Both the position numbers and the translations under genes were made by a program. From Candidatus Helarchaeota archaeon (GTDB taxonomy: Archaea; Asgardarchaeota; Lokiarchaeia; Helarchaeales; HEL-GB-A), in contig JAEOSY010000139.1 in NCBI GenBank assembly GCA_016840125.1, positions 1 through 12,340 of the forward strand: 12,340 nucleotides of DNA, given 5' to 3'. The notes below the pieces were generated by a model. It was given only the letters and a program-made list of their open reading frames with translations, was not told where the DNA came from and did not search any database. Positions 5,843 to 12,340 of this stretch are shown here, piece by piece (within the stretch, counting starts at the first letter, position 1; every line of letters begins with the position of its first letter).

Positions 5843-6077
5843 AAGTTAATTCCTCATCTAATTCCTTTTTCCCCAAGTCCAAATATATTCTATTTTTTGC
5901 TAGAATTTCTTGCATTTCTCTATAAGATATTTTTAAAATTTCTGCAGCTTGGCGAAGGCTCAATTTTTGTTCCCTATAAAGCTCAAAAACGAGTAAAATT
6001 AAAATCTTACTTTGTGGATCATCCTCTAAATAAGGTCGCAATTGAGGAGGAATTTCAAATTTAATGGAGTTTTCCAT
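5823..6077 (-). CDS. UPF0175-family antitoxin
   Basis: The 84-residue protein has the marks of UPF0175 proteins: an N-terminal strand (IKFEIPPQL), a long helix (ILILLVFELYREQKLS) and a helix-turn-helix-like segment LSLRQAAEILKISYREMQEIL at about 39-59, followed by a C-terminal region that would wrap around the toxin. Members are antitoxins of DUF3368 PIN nucleases; they usually bind the operator of their own operon as well as the toxin. It is the first gene of the pair and overlaps the toxin by 20 bases. The start ATG (6077) has AGGT about 8 bases upstream, and a TATA-like TTATAAATG lies about 24 bases upstream, so the transcript probably begins close to the start codon. Autoregulation is expected from the family, but no clear operator palindrome was seen. 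Confidence 0.8.
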   Translation of the reverse strand: MENSIKFEIPPQLRPYLEDDPQSKILILLVFELYREQKLSLRQAAEILKISYREMQEILAKNRIYLDLGKKELDEELTYAFGSK

Positions 6078-6095
6078 TTAAATAACCTAATATTT

Positions 6096-6106
6096 CATTT
6101 ATAATT
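6096..6106 (-). promoter_or_regulatory. Candidate promoter of the toxin-antitoxin operon
   Basis: AATTATAAATG on the minus strand is a TATA-like box centred about 24 bases before the antitoxin ATG. A second AT-rich box (TTTAAAAG) lies just upstream. The surrounding 60 bases are nearly all A/T, so the exact box is uncertain. Confidence 0.4.
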
Positions 6107-6141
6107 AACATTCTTTTAAATTAATAAATCAATCTTTATTT

Positions 6142-6248
6142 TTAAGTTTGACGAACGTTCTTAAAAATTATCCTACAGCTACTGCTTTGGCACCACTTTT
6201 AGTCACATTGACTTCCTTTGAATGGGGAAATCATCCCCCATATACACA
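6142..6248 (+). pseudogene. Internal remnant of a second DUF1152 gene
   Basis: Bases 6160-6246 align without gaps to 7030-7116 of the intact DUF1152 gene downstream: 69 of 87 bases and 25 of 29 residues agree (LKNYPTATALAPLLVTLTSF against LKNHPTATALAPLLVTLTPF). Most differences are at third codon positions, so this copy was under selection as a protein before it was broken and is not a fresh duplicate. The N-terminal ~225 residues and the C-terminal ~50 residues are absent. On the right, similarity stops where the 38-base repeat begins; the frame runs on through the repeat to TGA at 6310-6312. No start codon or promoter of its own was seen. Confidence 0.75.
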
Positions 6249-6286
6249 AAATCCCTTCTTAAACTGCTATGTCATTGAATGTCAAG
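6249..6286. repeat. 38-base direct repeat, copy 2
   Basis: This copy matches 5138-5175 in 37 of 38 positions and lies in the same orientation. It joins the DUF1152 remnant on its left to the promoter region of the intact DUF1152 gene on its right. It lacks the hairpin that follows copy 1. Confidence 0.85.
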
Positions 6287-6296
6287 GAATAACACC

Positions 6297-6342
6297 TAAT
6301 TTAAGTTTTTGAAAATAAATTCTTTCTTACCTTACATGAGGG
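6297..6342 (+). promoter_or_regulatory. Promoter and ribosome site of the DUF1152 gene
   Basis: TAATTTAAG (6297-6305) is a TATA-like box, predicting a transcript start near 6328. GAGGG (6338-6342) is a good ribosome site ending 6 bases before the ATG at 6349 and supports that start. The box lies just outside the 38-base repeat. Confidence 0.45.
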
Positions 6343-6348
6343 TTTTGT

Positions 6349-7281
6349 ATGACCGAAAAGTCTTCTCCAACTCACTCCTATATTGGAATCGATCACATGC
6401 TGACTAAGGTAAAAAGAGTTTTAATTTCTGGAATCGGCGGCGGTGGGGATGTTTTAACTGCGTTGCATGTTCGATGGGCTCTTGAGAAGATAGCTCCCCA
6501 TATTGAATGGGTACAAGGTGGCATTACAGGCGCTGATATCAATCATTTTGAACACCTTATTAAGTTAGATGAGACTTCCGCTTGGGTTACAGAAAAGAGC
6601 CGTAGCTCGCCACCTCACAGATTAATCGAGACCGATATTGCGGAACACCTCCAAGAAAAAATTTTCCTCCTCTCCTGCTATCACGGGATCCAAAACATGG
6701 TCCAGAGTTTGAATAAACTAATTGAGTTCAAGAAGATTGACATGGTGATTTTTATTGACGGTGGTACGGATTCCCTTACTTTTCAAGGGAGTTCAGTCAT
6801 TTCCCCCGTTGAAGATACGATGGGTTTAGCTGCAATTGGATTAGGAGAATACTCTAGTATTTTAAAATACAGAGTTGCAGGTGTTTCGGTGGTTGGTAGC
6901 GATGGAGAAATGATGCTGGACGAAATCGGGAATCAATTACTAAAAATATCTAAAAAAGGGGGGTACCTTGGAGGAACCTTTTTTCCAGTTGAACGTTTAA
7001 AAGAATATGCCGGACTTATAACTAAAATACTCAAGAATCATCCTACGGCAACTGCTCTAGCACCACTTTTGGTTACACTAACGCCCTTTGAATGGGGAAA
7101 ATATCCACCTTATACCCCTTTTACAAATGGATTTCAGCTCGCTACCTTTCTCTTCGATGCCCAAATTGCATCTAATGTGGGGAATGATTTTACTTCATTA
7201 ATTTTTGATAAATCCTCTCGTAAAGATGCAAAGAAAGCTATTTATGAAGCCCTTAAACAAAATCCACGAACGAAGGTTTGA
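6349..7281 (+). CDS. DUF1152 family protein
   Basis: The 310-residue protein matches the largely archaeal DUF1152 family, whose function is not established. Marks are a strand followed by a Gly-rich loop GIGGGGD (28-34) that resembles a nucleotide-binding turn, IDGGTDSL (136-143), SPVEDTMG (152-159) after it, and the late ALAPLLVTLTPFEWGKYPPY segment. There is no membrane segment or signal peptide, so it is probably cytoplasmic. Length is typical as far as I recall. The ATG at 6349 is backed by GAGGG six bases upstream. The stop (7279-7281) directly abuts the stop of the convergent histidine kinase, leaving no room for a terminator. A broken paralogue lies just upstream, so DUF1152 genes were once in tandem here or this locus recombined with another copy. 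The Gly-rich loop suggests ligand binding; anything more would be a guess. Confidence 0.8.
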   Translation: MTEKSSPTHSYIGIDHMLTKVKRVLISGIGGGGDVLTALHVRWALEKIAPHIEWVQGGITGADINHFEHLIKLDETSAWVTEKSRSSPPHRLIETDIAEHLQEKIFLLSCYHGIQNMVQSLNKLIEFKKIDMVIFIDGGTDSLTFQGSSVISPVEDTMGLAAIGLGEYSSILKYRVAGVSVVGSDGEMMLDEIGNQLLKISKKGGYLGGTFFPVERLKEYAGLITKILKNHPTATALAPLLVTLTPFEWGKYPPYTPFTNGFQLATFLFDAQIASNVGNDFTSLIFDKSSRKDAKKAIYEALKQNPRTKV

Positions 7282-10200
7282 TTAATCTGTTGGTAAAATG
7301 ATTGTCGCCTCTGTTCCTCTACTAAAAACACTCTTGATTGTAAGCTCGCCGCCATGTTTTTCAACTATACCGCGGCTAATTGATAAACCAAGTCCCGTCC
7401 CTTTCCCGACACCCTTCGTGGTAAAGAAAGGTTCGAAGATTCTTGTAATGTCTTCATTTCTGATCCCCTTACCATTATCTTTTATCTTTATTTCTAATTT
7501 GTTCTTATTCCTCCCTATTCTAACAACAATTTGAGGTTGGCGTGAGATTACCTCGAGAGCATCAATTGAATTTTCTATAAGATTTTGTATAACCTGTGAG
7601 ATCAACGTCTGATCCCCTTTAATACTAACATCCTCTTGTATTCCCAACGAAATCTGAATATTACTTTCTTTTAATTGCTTTTTTAATGCGGGATAATTCA
7701 TTATTTCAGTTAATAGAGTGGAAATTGAAAATATCTGCTTTTTTATTTCGATTTTTCTTGAAAACTGAAGGAGATCTTTAACAATTTTTGCACAGAATTT
7801 CACTTGTTTCTTTATATCTAATATCTCTGAACGCAATAGGTCTGGATTCGGCACTCTATTTTCTTTCTCAAGAAAATTTTCTAGATATTCAGCGGTCAAA
7901 TTGATATTCGCTAAAGGCGTATTGAGTTCATGAGCTACACCCGCTTCTAGTTGACCTTCTGCCGCCAGTTTGCTTTTTTCTTGAATTTGTTCCTCAGATT
8001 CCTTCAGTTTTTGTTCAGCCAGTTTACGGGCGGTAATATCTTGTATTCGGGCCTGAATGAATACACTATGTCGAAATTCAATTATAGAAGCTTCTAAACT
8101 TACCCACAACAAACTCCCATCTTTTTTGTGAATTAAAAGCTCCACCGGTTCTGTAATGCTCCCTGTTAATCTATTCTTAGCTTTTTCTACTAGAACAGAT
8201 GATATTTCTCCAAGACTATTTCCTATTAGTTCTTCTTTTTCAAAGCCAAAATACTGGATAGTTGCAGAGTTGCACTCTCTAATCGTACCGCTGATATCCA
8301 TCAATATTATGGAATTTGGCGAATTTTCGAATAATTCTCGATATTTTTCCTCCGATTCTGTTAATTTTAATTCAGCTTCTTTTCGCTCTGTTATGTTTCG
8401 GACAATTCCCTGGATATATTTATTTCCACCTACCTCAATGAAGGAAGCTTGAATGTCGACCCATATGAAATTTCCGTCTTTTGTAGAAATTTGAAGTTCT
8501 AGTGGATCCGGAACCGTACCTTTGAGTAATATTTCAAACATCCTTATTAATAAAGGAAAGTCTTTAAACTGAATTATTCCTTTCATATCCTGAAAGTTCT
8601 TTCCAATTAATTCCTCCTTACTATATCCTAAATATTGAGACGTTACATGATTACAGTCAATAATCTCTCCTTTATTGTTTGCGAGTATTATTGCAAATGG
8701 GGTTTTTTCAAATAGATGCCGATATTTTTCCTCGGATTCCTTTACTTTTTGGATCGCAGACTTTTGTTCAGAAATATCTCTCAGAGTGATAAGATAGCCA
8801 TCAACATTTCCTTCCTCGTTGTAATGCGGCTTGGTTGAACTTGCTAGCCAAATATAATAGCCCTTTTGATGTAATGCCCTAAATTCAACTTCTGGAGTGC
8901 TCCCAACTCTATGTTCCTTAGCGGATTTCCAAAAAGTATCTAACAACTTTTGGACATCATCCGTATGGATGAATTTACTCACAGCAATCAGATCATCCCC
9001 CAGTATCTCCCTCCCTACCAACTTAGTGAATTGGGGGGATTGATAGTGCAATTTTCCATCAAATCCTATAATCACCACTGCATCTTTCACATTTTCGATT
9101 ATATTCCGATATTTTTTCTCGGATTCTTCCAGCTTTTTCTCCATTAGCTTACGGACTGTGATATCATGTGCAATCACGTTAATAGCTCGCTGTCCTCTAT
9201 AAGTAATAAGACCTGCTCGAACTTCTACCTCTACTTTGCTCCCATCTTTCTTTCTATAGAGTTGTTCTCCAAGAAAACTGCTTTGCTCTTTCAGAATTTG
9301 GTGGATCTTCGCATCTACAACCCGCCGTTCTTGTGCAACAATATCATATATTGATAGTTCCTGTATCTCCTCTACGGAATACGCAAATAAATGCTGAAAT
9401 GCATAATTAGCCTTCAATATTCGACGTGTTTTAGGCTCAACAACGAACATGCAATCTGAAGTTTTACTATTAAGAGTTTCTTCAATTAATATCTTTTCAG
9501 TAATATCTCTACTCACAGAAAGTAATCTTTGTTTCCCATCCGTCCCTGTAAATACTTTTCCCCTTGATTCAATCCAAATATATTCACCATTCTTCTTCTT
9601 AAATCTAACTTCAGCTATTGCCTCACTTCTTTTGAATATTTCTCGAAGATAGGTTTTCAGTTTATCATGATCACTCGGATGTATTAAATCGCGCGCATTT
9701 ATATTCCTTACATCATCAAAGAAGTATCCCACCAGTTTTGAAAATGAATTATTCACGTATTCATAGTTAAAATCTGAATTTATTATAGAAATCGAATCAG
9801 ACACATTTTCCGTAATGAGGCGGTACTTTTCCTCAGATTCTCCGAGTTTATCTTCTGCCTGCTTTCGTTCAACGGCAGCTCCTATAGCTTGAGACGAAAT
9901 CTGAAGGAGTTTTATATCAGTATTACTCCAATGACGCGATTCTTGAATTTGATCTAAACCTATAAACCCTAAAGTCCTGGTTGAACCTAAAACCGGGAGT
10001 AACAAAAGCGATTTGATGCTCTGTCCCTTTAATATTTCCTTTTCCGCTTTATCTTCATCGGAAAGTTCCGATATATCTCCAACATTAATAATTTTTCCCA
10101 GACAGAGTTTCTTCATCCATGATAAAAAATGCTCAATAAAAAGATTTTGGAGATTATTTTTTTGCGGAACGACTCCTTCAGCACACCATTCATGAGTATT

Positions 10201-10746
10201 ATTTATTTGAGTTTTATCATCGCTAAGTAGGAATATATATGCCCTACTTGCATCACTTAATCTACCTATATCGGCAAGAGTTTTATCAATTGCCTCGTTG
10301 AGTTTTTTAACACCAAGAAACCGTGAAGTTATTAAGGAACCTACTTTCTCCAACTCAAAACTTTCTCTTAGGGCTTCCTCAGCTAGCTTCTGCTTTGTAA
10401 TATCCTGTACTATTATTTGTATTAATCTCTTTTGTCTTAAGTGAATTATAGCACTTTGAAACTTAACCCAAATAAAATTTTTATCCTTCAGATTAAGTGG
10501 AATTTCGATTGAATCTAAACTAAATCCTTTCAATATCGCCTCATGGTAATGCTTTAGAACTCCAGAATACTCTTGAGAACTGAAGAATTCAAGAAAATTC
10601 TTTGATATTAACTCTTCTTTCTTAAATCCCAACATTTTTTCGGTAATTGGATTCAAATTTATAATAAATCCATCCAAATCCACCAATAATGCTGCAAAAG
10701 GTATATTTTCAAAGAAAATTGGATAAATATCTTCAGCTTCTGTCAT
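7282..10746 (-). CDS. Multi-PAS/GAF soluble histidine kinase
   Basis: The 1154-residue protein is a sensor kinase. Domains in order: PAS (about 5-125), GAF (135-295), then five PAS domains (305-420, 430-535, 545-665, 675-790, 800-910), and the kinase core. In the core, HisKA carries the phospho-acceptor His939 in AGVAHELNTPL. The ATPase domain shows the N box (QVIQNLIENSIDAL), DNGKGI (about 1090-1095), FEPFFTTK and GKGTGLGLSI (1114-1123). All catalytic boxes look intact. PAS domains are joined by helical linkers reading KLxESEEKYR. No membrane segment is present, so it senses cytoplasmic signals; PAS and GAF domains bind haem, flavin or small ligands, but the cofactors cannot be told. It lies 65 bases downstream of the response regulator on the same strand, its likely partner. 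A TATA-like ATTTAAAC near 10801-10808 could also give it its own promoter. Confidence 0.92.
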   Translation of the reverse strand: MTEAEDIYPIFFENIPFAALLVDLDGFIINLNPITEKMLGFKKEELISKNFLEFFSSQEYSGVLKHYHEAILKGFSLDSIEIPLNLKDKNFIWVKFQSAIIHLRQKRLIQIIVQDITKQKLAEEALRESFELEKVGSLITSRFLGVKKLNEAIDKTLADIGRLSDASRAYIFLLSDDKTQINNTHEWCAEGVVPQKNNLQNLFIEHFLSWMKKLCLGKIINVGDISELSDEDKAEKEILKGQSIKSLLLLPVLGSTRTLGFIGLDQIQESRHWSNTDIKLLQISSQAIGAAVERKQAEDKLGESEEKYRLITENVSDSISIINSDFNYEYVNNSFSKLVGYFFDDVRNINARDLIHPSDHDKLKTYLREIFKRSEAIAEVRFKKKNGEYIWIESRGKVFTGTDGKQRLLSVSRDITEKILIEETLNSKTSDCMFVVEPKTRRILKANYAFQHLFAYSVEEIQELSIYDIVAQERRVVDAKIHQILKEQSSFLGEQLYRKKDGSKVEVEVRAGLITYRGQRAINVIAHDITVRKLMEKKLEESEKKYRNIIENVKDAVVIIGFDGKLHYQSPQFTKLVGREILGDDLIAVSKFIHTDDVQKLLDTFWKSAKEHRVGSTPEVEFRALHQKGYYIWLASSTKPHYNEEGNVDGYLITLRDISEQKSAIQKVKESEEKYRHLFEKTPFAIILANNKGEIIDCNHVTSQYLGYSKEELIGKNFQDMKGIIQFKDFPLLIRMFEILLKGTVPDPLELQISTKDGNFIWVDIQASFIEVGGNKYIQGIVRNITERKEAELKLTESEEKYRELFENSPNSIILMDISGTIRECNSATIQYFGFEKEELIGNSLGEISSVLVEKAKNRLTGSITEPVELLIHKKDGSLLWVSLEASIIEFRHSVFIQARIQDITARKLAEQKLKESEEQIQEKSKLAAEGQLEAGVAHELNTPLANINLTAEYLENFLEKENRVPNPDLLRSEILDIKKQVKFCAKIVKDLLQFSRKIEIKKQIFSISTLLTEIMNYPALKKQLKESNIQISLGIQEDVSIKGDQTLISQVIQNLIENSIDALEVISRQPQIVVRIGRNKNKLEIKIKDNGKGIRNEDITRIFEPFFTTKGVGKGTGLGLSISRGIVEKHGGELTIKSVFSRGTEATIILPTD

Positions 10747-10800
10747 ATTATCTCATTCCTTTTTCTATCAGGTCAGTACTAAAGAATTTTTTTATCTGGA

Positions 10801-10816
10801 GTTTAAATAAATTAAG
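10801..10816 (-). promoter_or_regulatory. Possible internal promoter of the kinase gene
   Basis: AATTTATTTAAAC on the minus strand overlaps the last codons of the response regulator and lies about 58 bases before the kinase ATG. A transcript from it would have a leader of about 30 bases containing AAAGGAATGAG as a ribosome site. In such AT-rich DNA this may be chance. Confidence 0.25.
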
Positions 10817-11942
10817 TTTTAGAAATTTCTGAATAATTAAAAACTCTAACTTGAGATTGAGGATCTGAAAATCCCAATTTTTCTAAAAGTAAAATTAATT
10901 CAGCAAAGTAAATGCCTCTCGAAGAGAGATTATAAAGGTTTTCTTCTTTTACCAGAATATTCCCTTGAACTAATTTATTCATATGGAATGCAAGAATTGA
11001 GGAGCGGTCCACATTCAATTTTTTAACTATTTTGTTAAAATTTAAACTATCTTGTGCTTTCAAGAGCGATATAATGTTTTTTCTTAAAGGATGCGATAAC
11101 AATTCAATTATATTGTGAAAGACGGGATTTATTAAAATCGAAAAAGCGTCATGTAATAAAGACTGGTAATTTGTTTTCACAAAATCATCACTATCTATGA
11201 GAACAATCAAGGAAAAATTAGAAGAAATTATATCTGATTGTAAATATATAAGAAATTGCTTAAAATCAATCCACTCATGGATCTTTAAAAGTTCCTCAAT
11301 TCCTTTTAATATTATAGTTCCTTTCTCATTTTGATTCACAAAATCTTCAATAACAGATTTAATCATATATAGTTTGGTTGGGGCAACCGTATTCTCATCC
11401 GCTTCATGAGTCAGCCAAAGGGGTATTCCTTGACTAATCTTTAAATTATTGATAATTTTTTTTGGATCTCCATCTGATATTACTAAAACGGGGCTATTAT
11501 AGTTGTTTAAATCTCCCATTTTCAAAAATTCACTCTTTTCTAATTTTTGAACGCCTTCTGGAATTACTAGATTAGTCCTTAATTCTAATTCCGATTCAAC
11601 TTCTCTTATTTTTGATTTTAATAGAGCAAATTCAAATGGTTTTAATATATAATCATAAGCACCAGCTCTGGTTGTTTGGACTGCAGATTCGATTGTTCCA
11701 TAACCTGTTATTACAATAATCATTGAAGTACAACCTGTTCCCCTGATTTCATTTATCAAATCTACTCCTGATAATCCTGGCATCTTTAAGTCCATTAAAA
11801 TCAGATCAAATTGGTCTTCATTTAACATCAATATTGCTTTTTCACCAGAGATTGCAGTGACTATTGAATGATCTTCCAAACTTAAGATTTTTTCCATTTT
11901 AGCTAAGAACGTCTCATCATCGTCAATAACCATTATTCTCAT
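10812..11942 (-). CDS. Response regulator: REC-DUF835-winged helix
   Basis: The 376-residue protein has three parts. A receiver domain (1-118) is complete: acidic pocket Asp7-Asp8, phospho-acceptor Asp51 in LMDLKMPGLSG, Thr79 and Lys101 in ILKPFE. The middle (about 148-265) matches DUF835, an archaeal domain of unknown role, with PLWLTHEADENTVAPTKL, then GTIILKGIEELL and SLIVLID. The C-terminal part (about 273-355) is an ArsR-like winged helix (LLSHPLRKNIISLL, then DRSSILAFHMNKLVQGNIL and the wing ENLYNLSSRG), expected to bind DNA. So the protein should be a phosphorylation-controlled transcription factor. That is less common in archaea, where many receivers lack a DNA-binding output. The kinase gene follows on the same strand. 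The ATG at 11942 has a TATA box about 25 bases upstream, suggesting a leaderless message. Nearby repeats at 12012-12143 may be its targets. Confidence 0.9.
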   Translation of the reverse strand: MRIMVIDDDETFLAKMEKILSLEDHSIVTAISGEKAILMLNEDQFDLILMDLKMPGLSGVDLINEIRGTGCTSMIIVITGYGTIESAVQTTRAGAYDYILKPFEFALLKSKIREVESELELRTNLVIPEGVQKLEKSEFLKMGDLNNYNSPVLVISDGDPKKIINNLKISQGIPLWLTHEADENTVAPTKLYMIKSVIEDFVNQNEKGTIILKGIEELLKIHEWIDFKQFLIYLQSDIISSNFSLIVLIDSDDFVKTNYQSLLHDAFSILINPVFHNIIELLSHPLRKNIISLLKAQDSLNFNKIVKKLNVDRSSILAFHMNKLVQGNILVKEENLYNLSSRGIYFAELILLLEKLGFSDPQSQVRVFNYSEISKT

Positions 11943-11961
11943 ACTGAAAATCCCGGCTTTT

Positions 11962-11973
11962 TCATTTATACTA
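11962..11973 (-). promoter_or_regulatory. Promoter of the response regulator gene (probably leaderless)
   Basis: AGTATAAATGAA on the minus strand holds a clear TATA box (11964-11971) centred about 25 bases before the ATG at 11942, which would put the transcript start at or next to the start codon. Confidence 0.5.
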
Positions 11974-12011
11974 ATAAAAGTCCTTTCTTATTTTACAATT
12001 ATTAGGTTCAT

Positions 12012-12143
12012 TCAATTTAACTTAATTCAATTGAACTTACCTAAAAATAAACTAAAGAAAAACAAATTAGAACGGATTTTGGAATAATTTGGGTTATCAA
12101 TTCATTTTGAGTCATTTTGGTTAGACTTAACTCAATTTAACTT
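12012..12143. repeat. Three copies of TCAATTKAACTT between divergent genes
   Basis: The 12-mer occurs at 12012-12023 (T at the variable base), 12027-12038 (G) and 12132-12143 (T). The first two are 15 bases apart in a tandem array. An extended form ACTTAAYTCAATTKAACTT is shared by the second and third copies (17 of 19 positions). The same spacer has TCATTTTG twice, 10 bases apart (12102 and 12112). The repeats lie between the response regulator and the small GTPase gene, which fits operator sites for a winged-helix regulator. The rest of the 295-base spacer is AT-rich and shows no gene. Confidence 0.5.
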
Positions 12144-12147
12144 TTTA

Positions 12148-12157
12148 TTTTAAATAT
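12148..12157 (+). promoter_or_regulatory. Candidate promoter of the small GTPase gene
   Basis: TTTAAATAT (12149-12157) is a TATA-like box starting 5 bases after the third TCAATTTAACTT copy. The predicted transcript start is near 12180, giving a leader of about 60 bases. A regulator bound to the adjacent repeat would overlap the BRE. Confidence 0.35.
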
Positions 12158-12237
12158 CACCGACTATCTACTAAGTACAAGGCATCGCTGGATTAAAAAA
12201 ATGAAAAAAATTGATAAAAATGGTTGTTCGAGGAAAA

Positions 12238-12340
12238 ATGATGAAAGCTGAGGATAAAATAATGACTCATAAAGAAAGATCCGTATTTAAAATCATTGTT
12301 GGTGGTGATGGTGGAATTGGAAAGACCACTCTTTTAAAAG
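12238..12340 (+). CDS. Ras/Rab-like small GTPase, N-terminal part (continues past the right edge)
   Basis: The visible 34 residues end in VFKIIVGGDGGIGKTTLLK, a beta strand followed by a P-loop of the form GDxGxGKT, which binds the phosphates of GTP. This arrangement and the KI-I-VGGDG lead-in are typical of Ras-superfamily small GTPases, which are abundant in Asgard archaea and rare elsewhere in archaea. The G2-G5 motifs lie outside the window, so the subfamily (Ras, Rab, Arf-like) cannot be told. Start choice: AGG at 12231-12233 suits ATG 12241 (7 bases) better than ATG 12238 (4 bases). An in-frame ATG at 12220 and a TTG at 12211 also exist, and the frame is closed upstream by a TGA at 12202-12204. 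The gene is divergent from the response regulator across the repeat-bearing spacer. Confidence 0.75.
   Translation, partial: MMKAEDKIMTHKERSVFKIIVGGDGGIGKTTLLK

Noticed and set aside
5804..6064. Plus-strand frame over the antitoxin gene
   Set aside because: It is a shadow of the toxin-antitoxin genes, which match known families on the minus strand.
7298..10195. Several plus-strand frames of 60-98 residues across the kinase
   Set aside because: All lie inside the intact kinase gene, have low-complexity composition and lack recognisable motifs or ribosome sites.
12012..12143. CRISPR array
   Set aside because: The repeats are only 12 bases, unevenly spaced (15 and 105 bases), with no uniform spacers and no cas genes.

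Overview
The window looks like genomic DNA from an archaeon, most probably an Asgard archaeon (Lokiarchaeia/Heimdallarchaeia type). The evidence is a TrmB-family regulator, a UPF0175/DUF3368 toxin-antitoxin pair, a DUF1152 gene, a response regulator carrying the archaeal DUF835 domain, archaeal TATA-type promoters (several apparently leaderless), and at the right edge the start of a eukaryote-like small GTPase with a Ras/Rab-type P-loop. Lineage is an inference; no rRNA or marker gene is present.

Left part (1-3122). A TrmB-type regulator runs off the left edge. It is followed by an aromatic-rich protein of unknown function (653-1543) and a 79-residue unknown ORF (1838-2077), separated by a 294-base spacer with a candidate promoter and RNA-like structure. 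This stretch is clearly richer in G+C than the rest. A zinc-ribbon protein (2337-2798, minus) follows, flanked by copies of a ~20-base element, one of which forms half of a palindrome. A 324-base gene-free stretch comes next.

Middle part (3123-7281). On the minus strand lie a small unknown gene and a PA-domain M28 metallopeptidase. Both have coding-like frames that continue upstream of the annotated start without a normal start codon. Next comes a 1.1-kb segment bracketed by two 38-base direct repeats (37/38 identical). Inside it are the 5' remnant of a 4-hydroxybutyryl-CoA dehydratase/HpaB-type gene, an overlapping toxin-antitoxin operon, and an internal remnant of a second DUF1152 gene. An intact DUF1152 gene follows directly. 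This is a scarred, rearranged locus and the most unusual part of the window.

Right part (7282-12340). A two-component system occupies the minus strand. The promoter-proximal gene encodes a REC-DUF835-winged-helix response regulator. The gene after it encodes a 1154-residue soluble histidine kinase with six PAS domains, one GAF domain and a HisKA/HATPase core. The kinase would phosphorylate the regulator, which would then bind DNA. Divergent from the regulator is the small GTPase gene. The 295-base region between them carries three copies of TCAATTKAACTT, plausible binding sites for the regulator.
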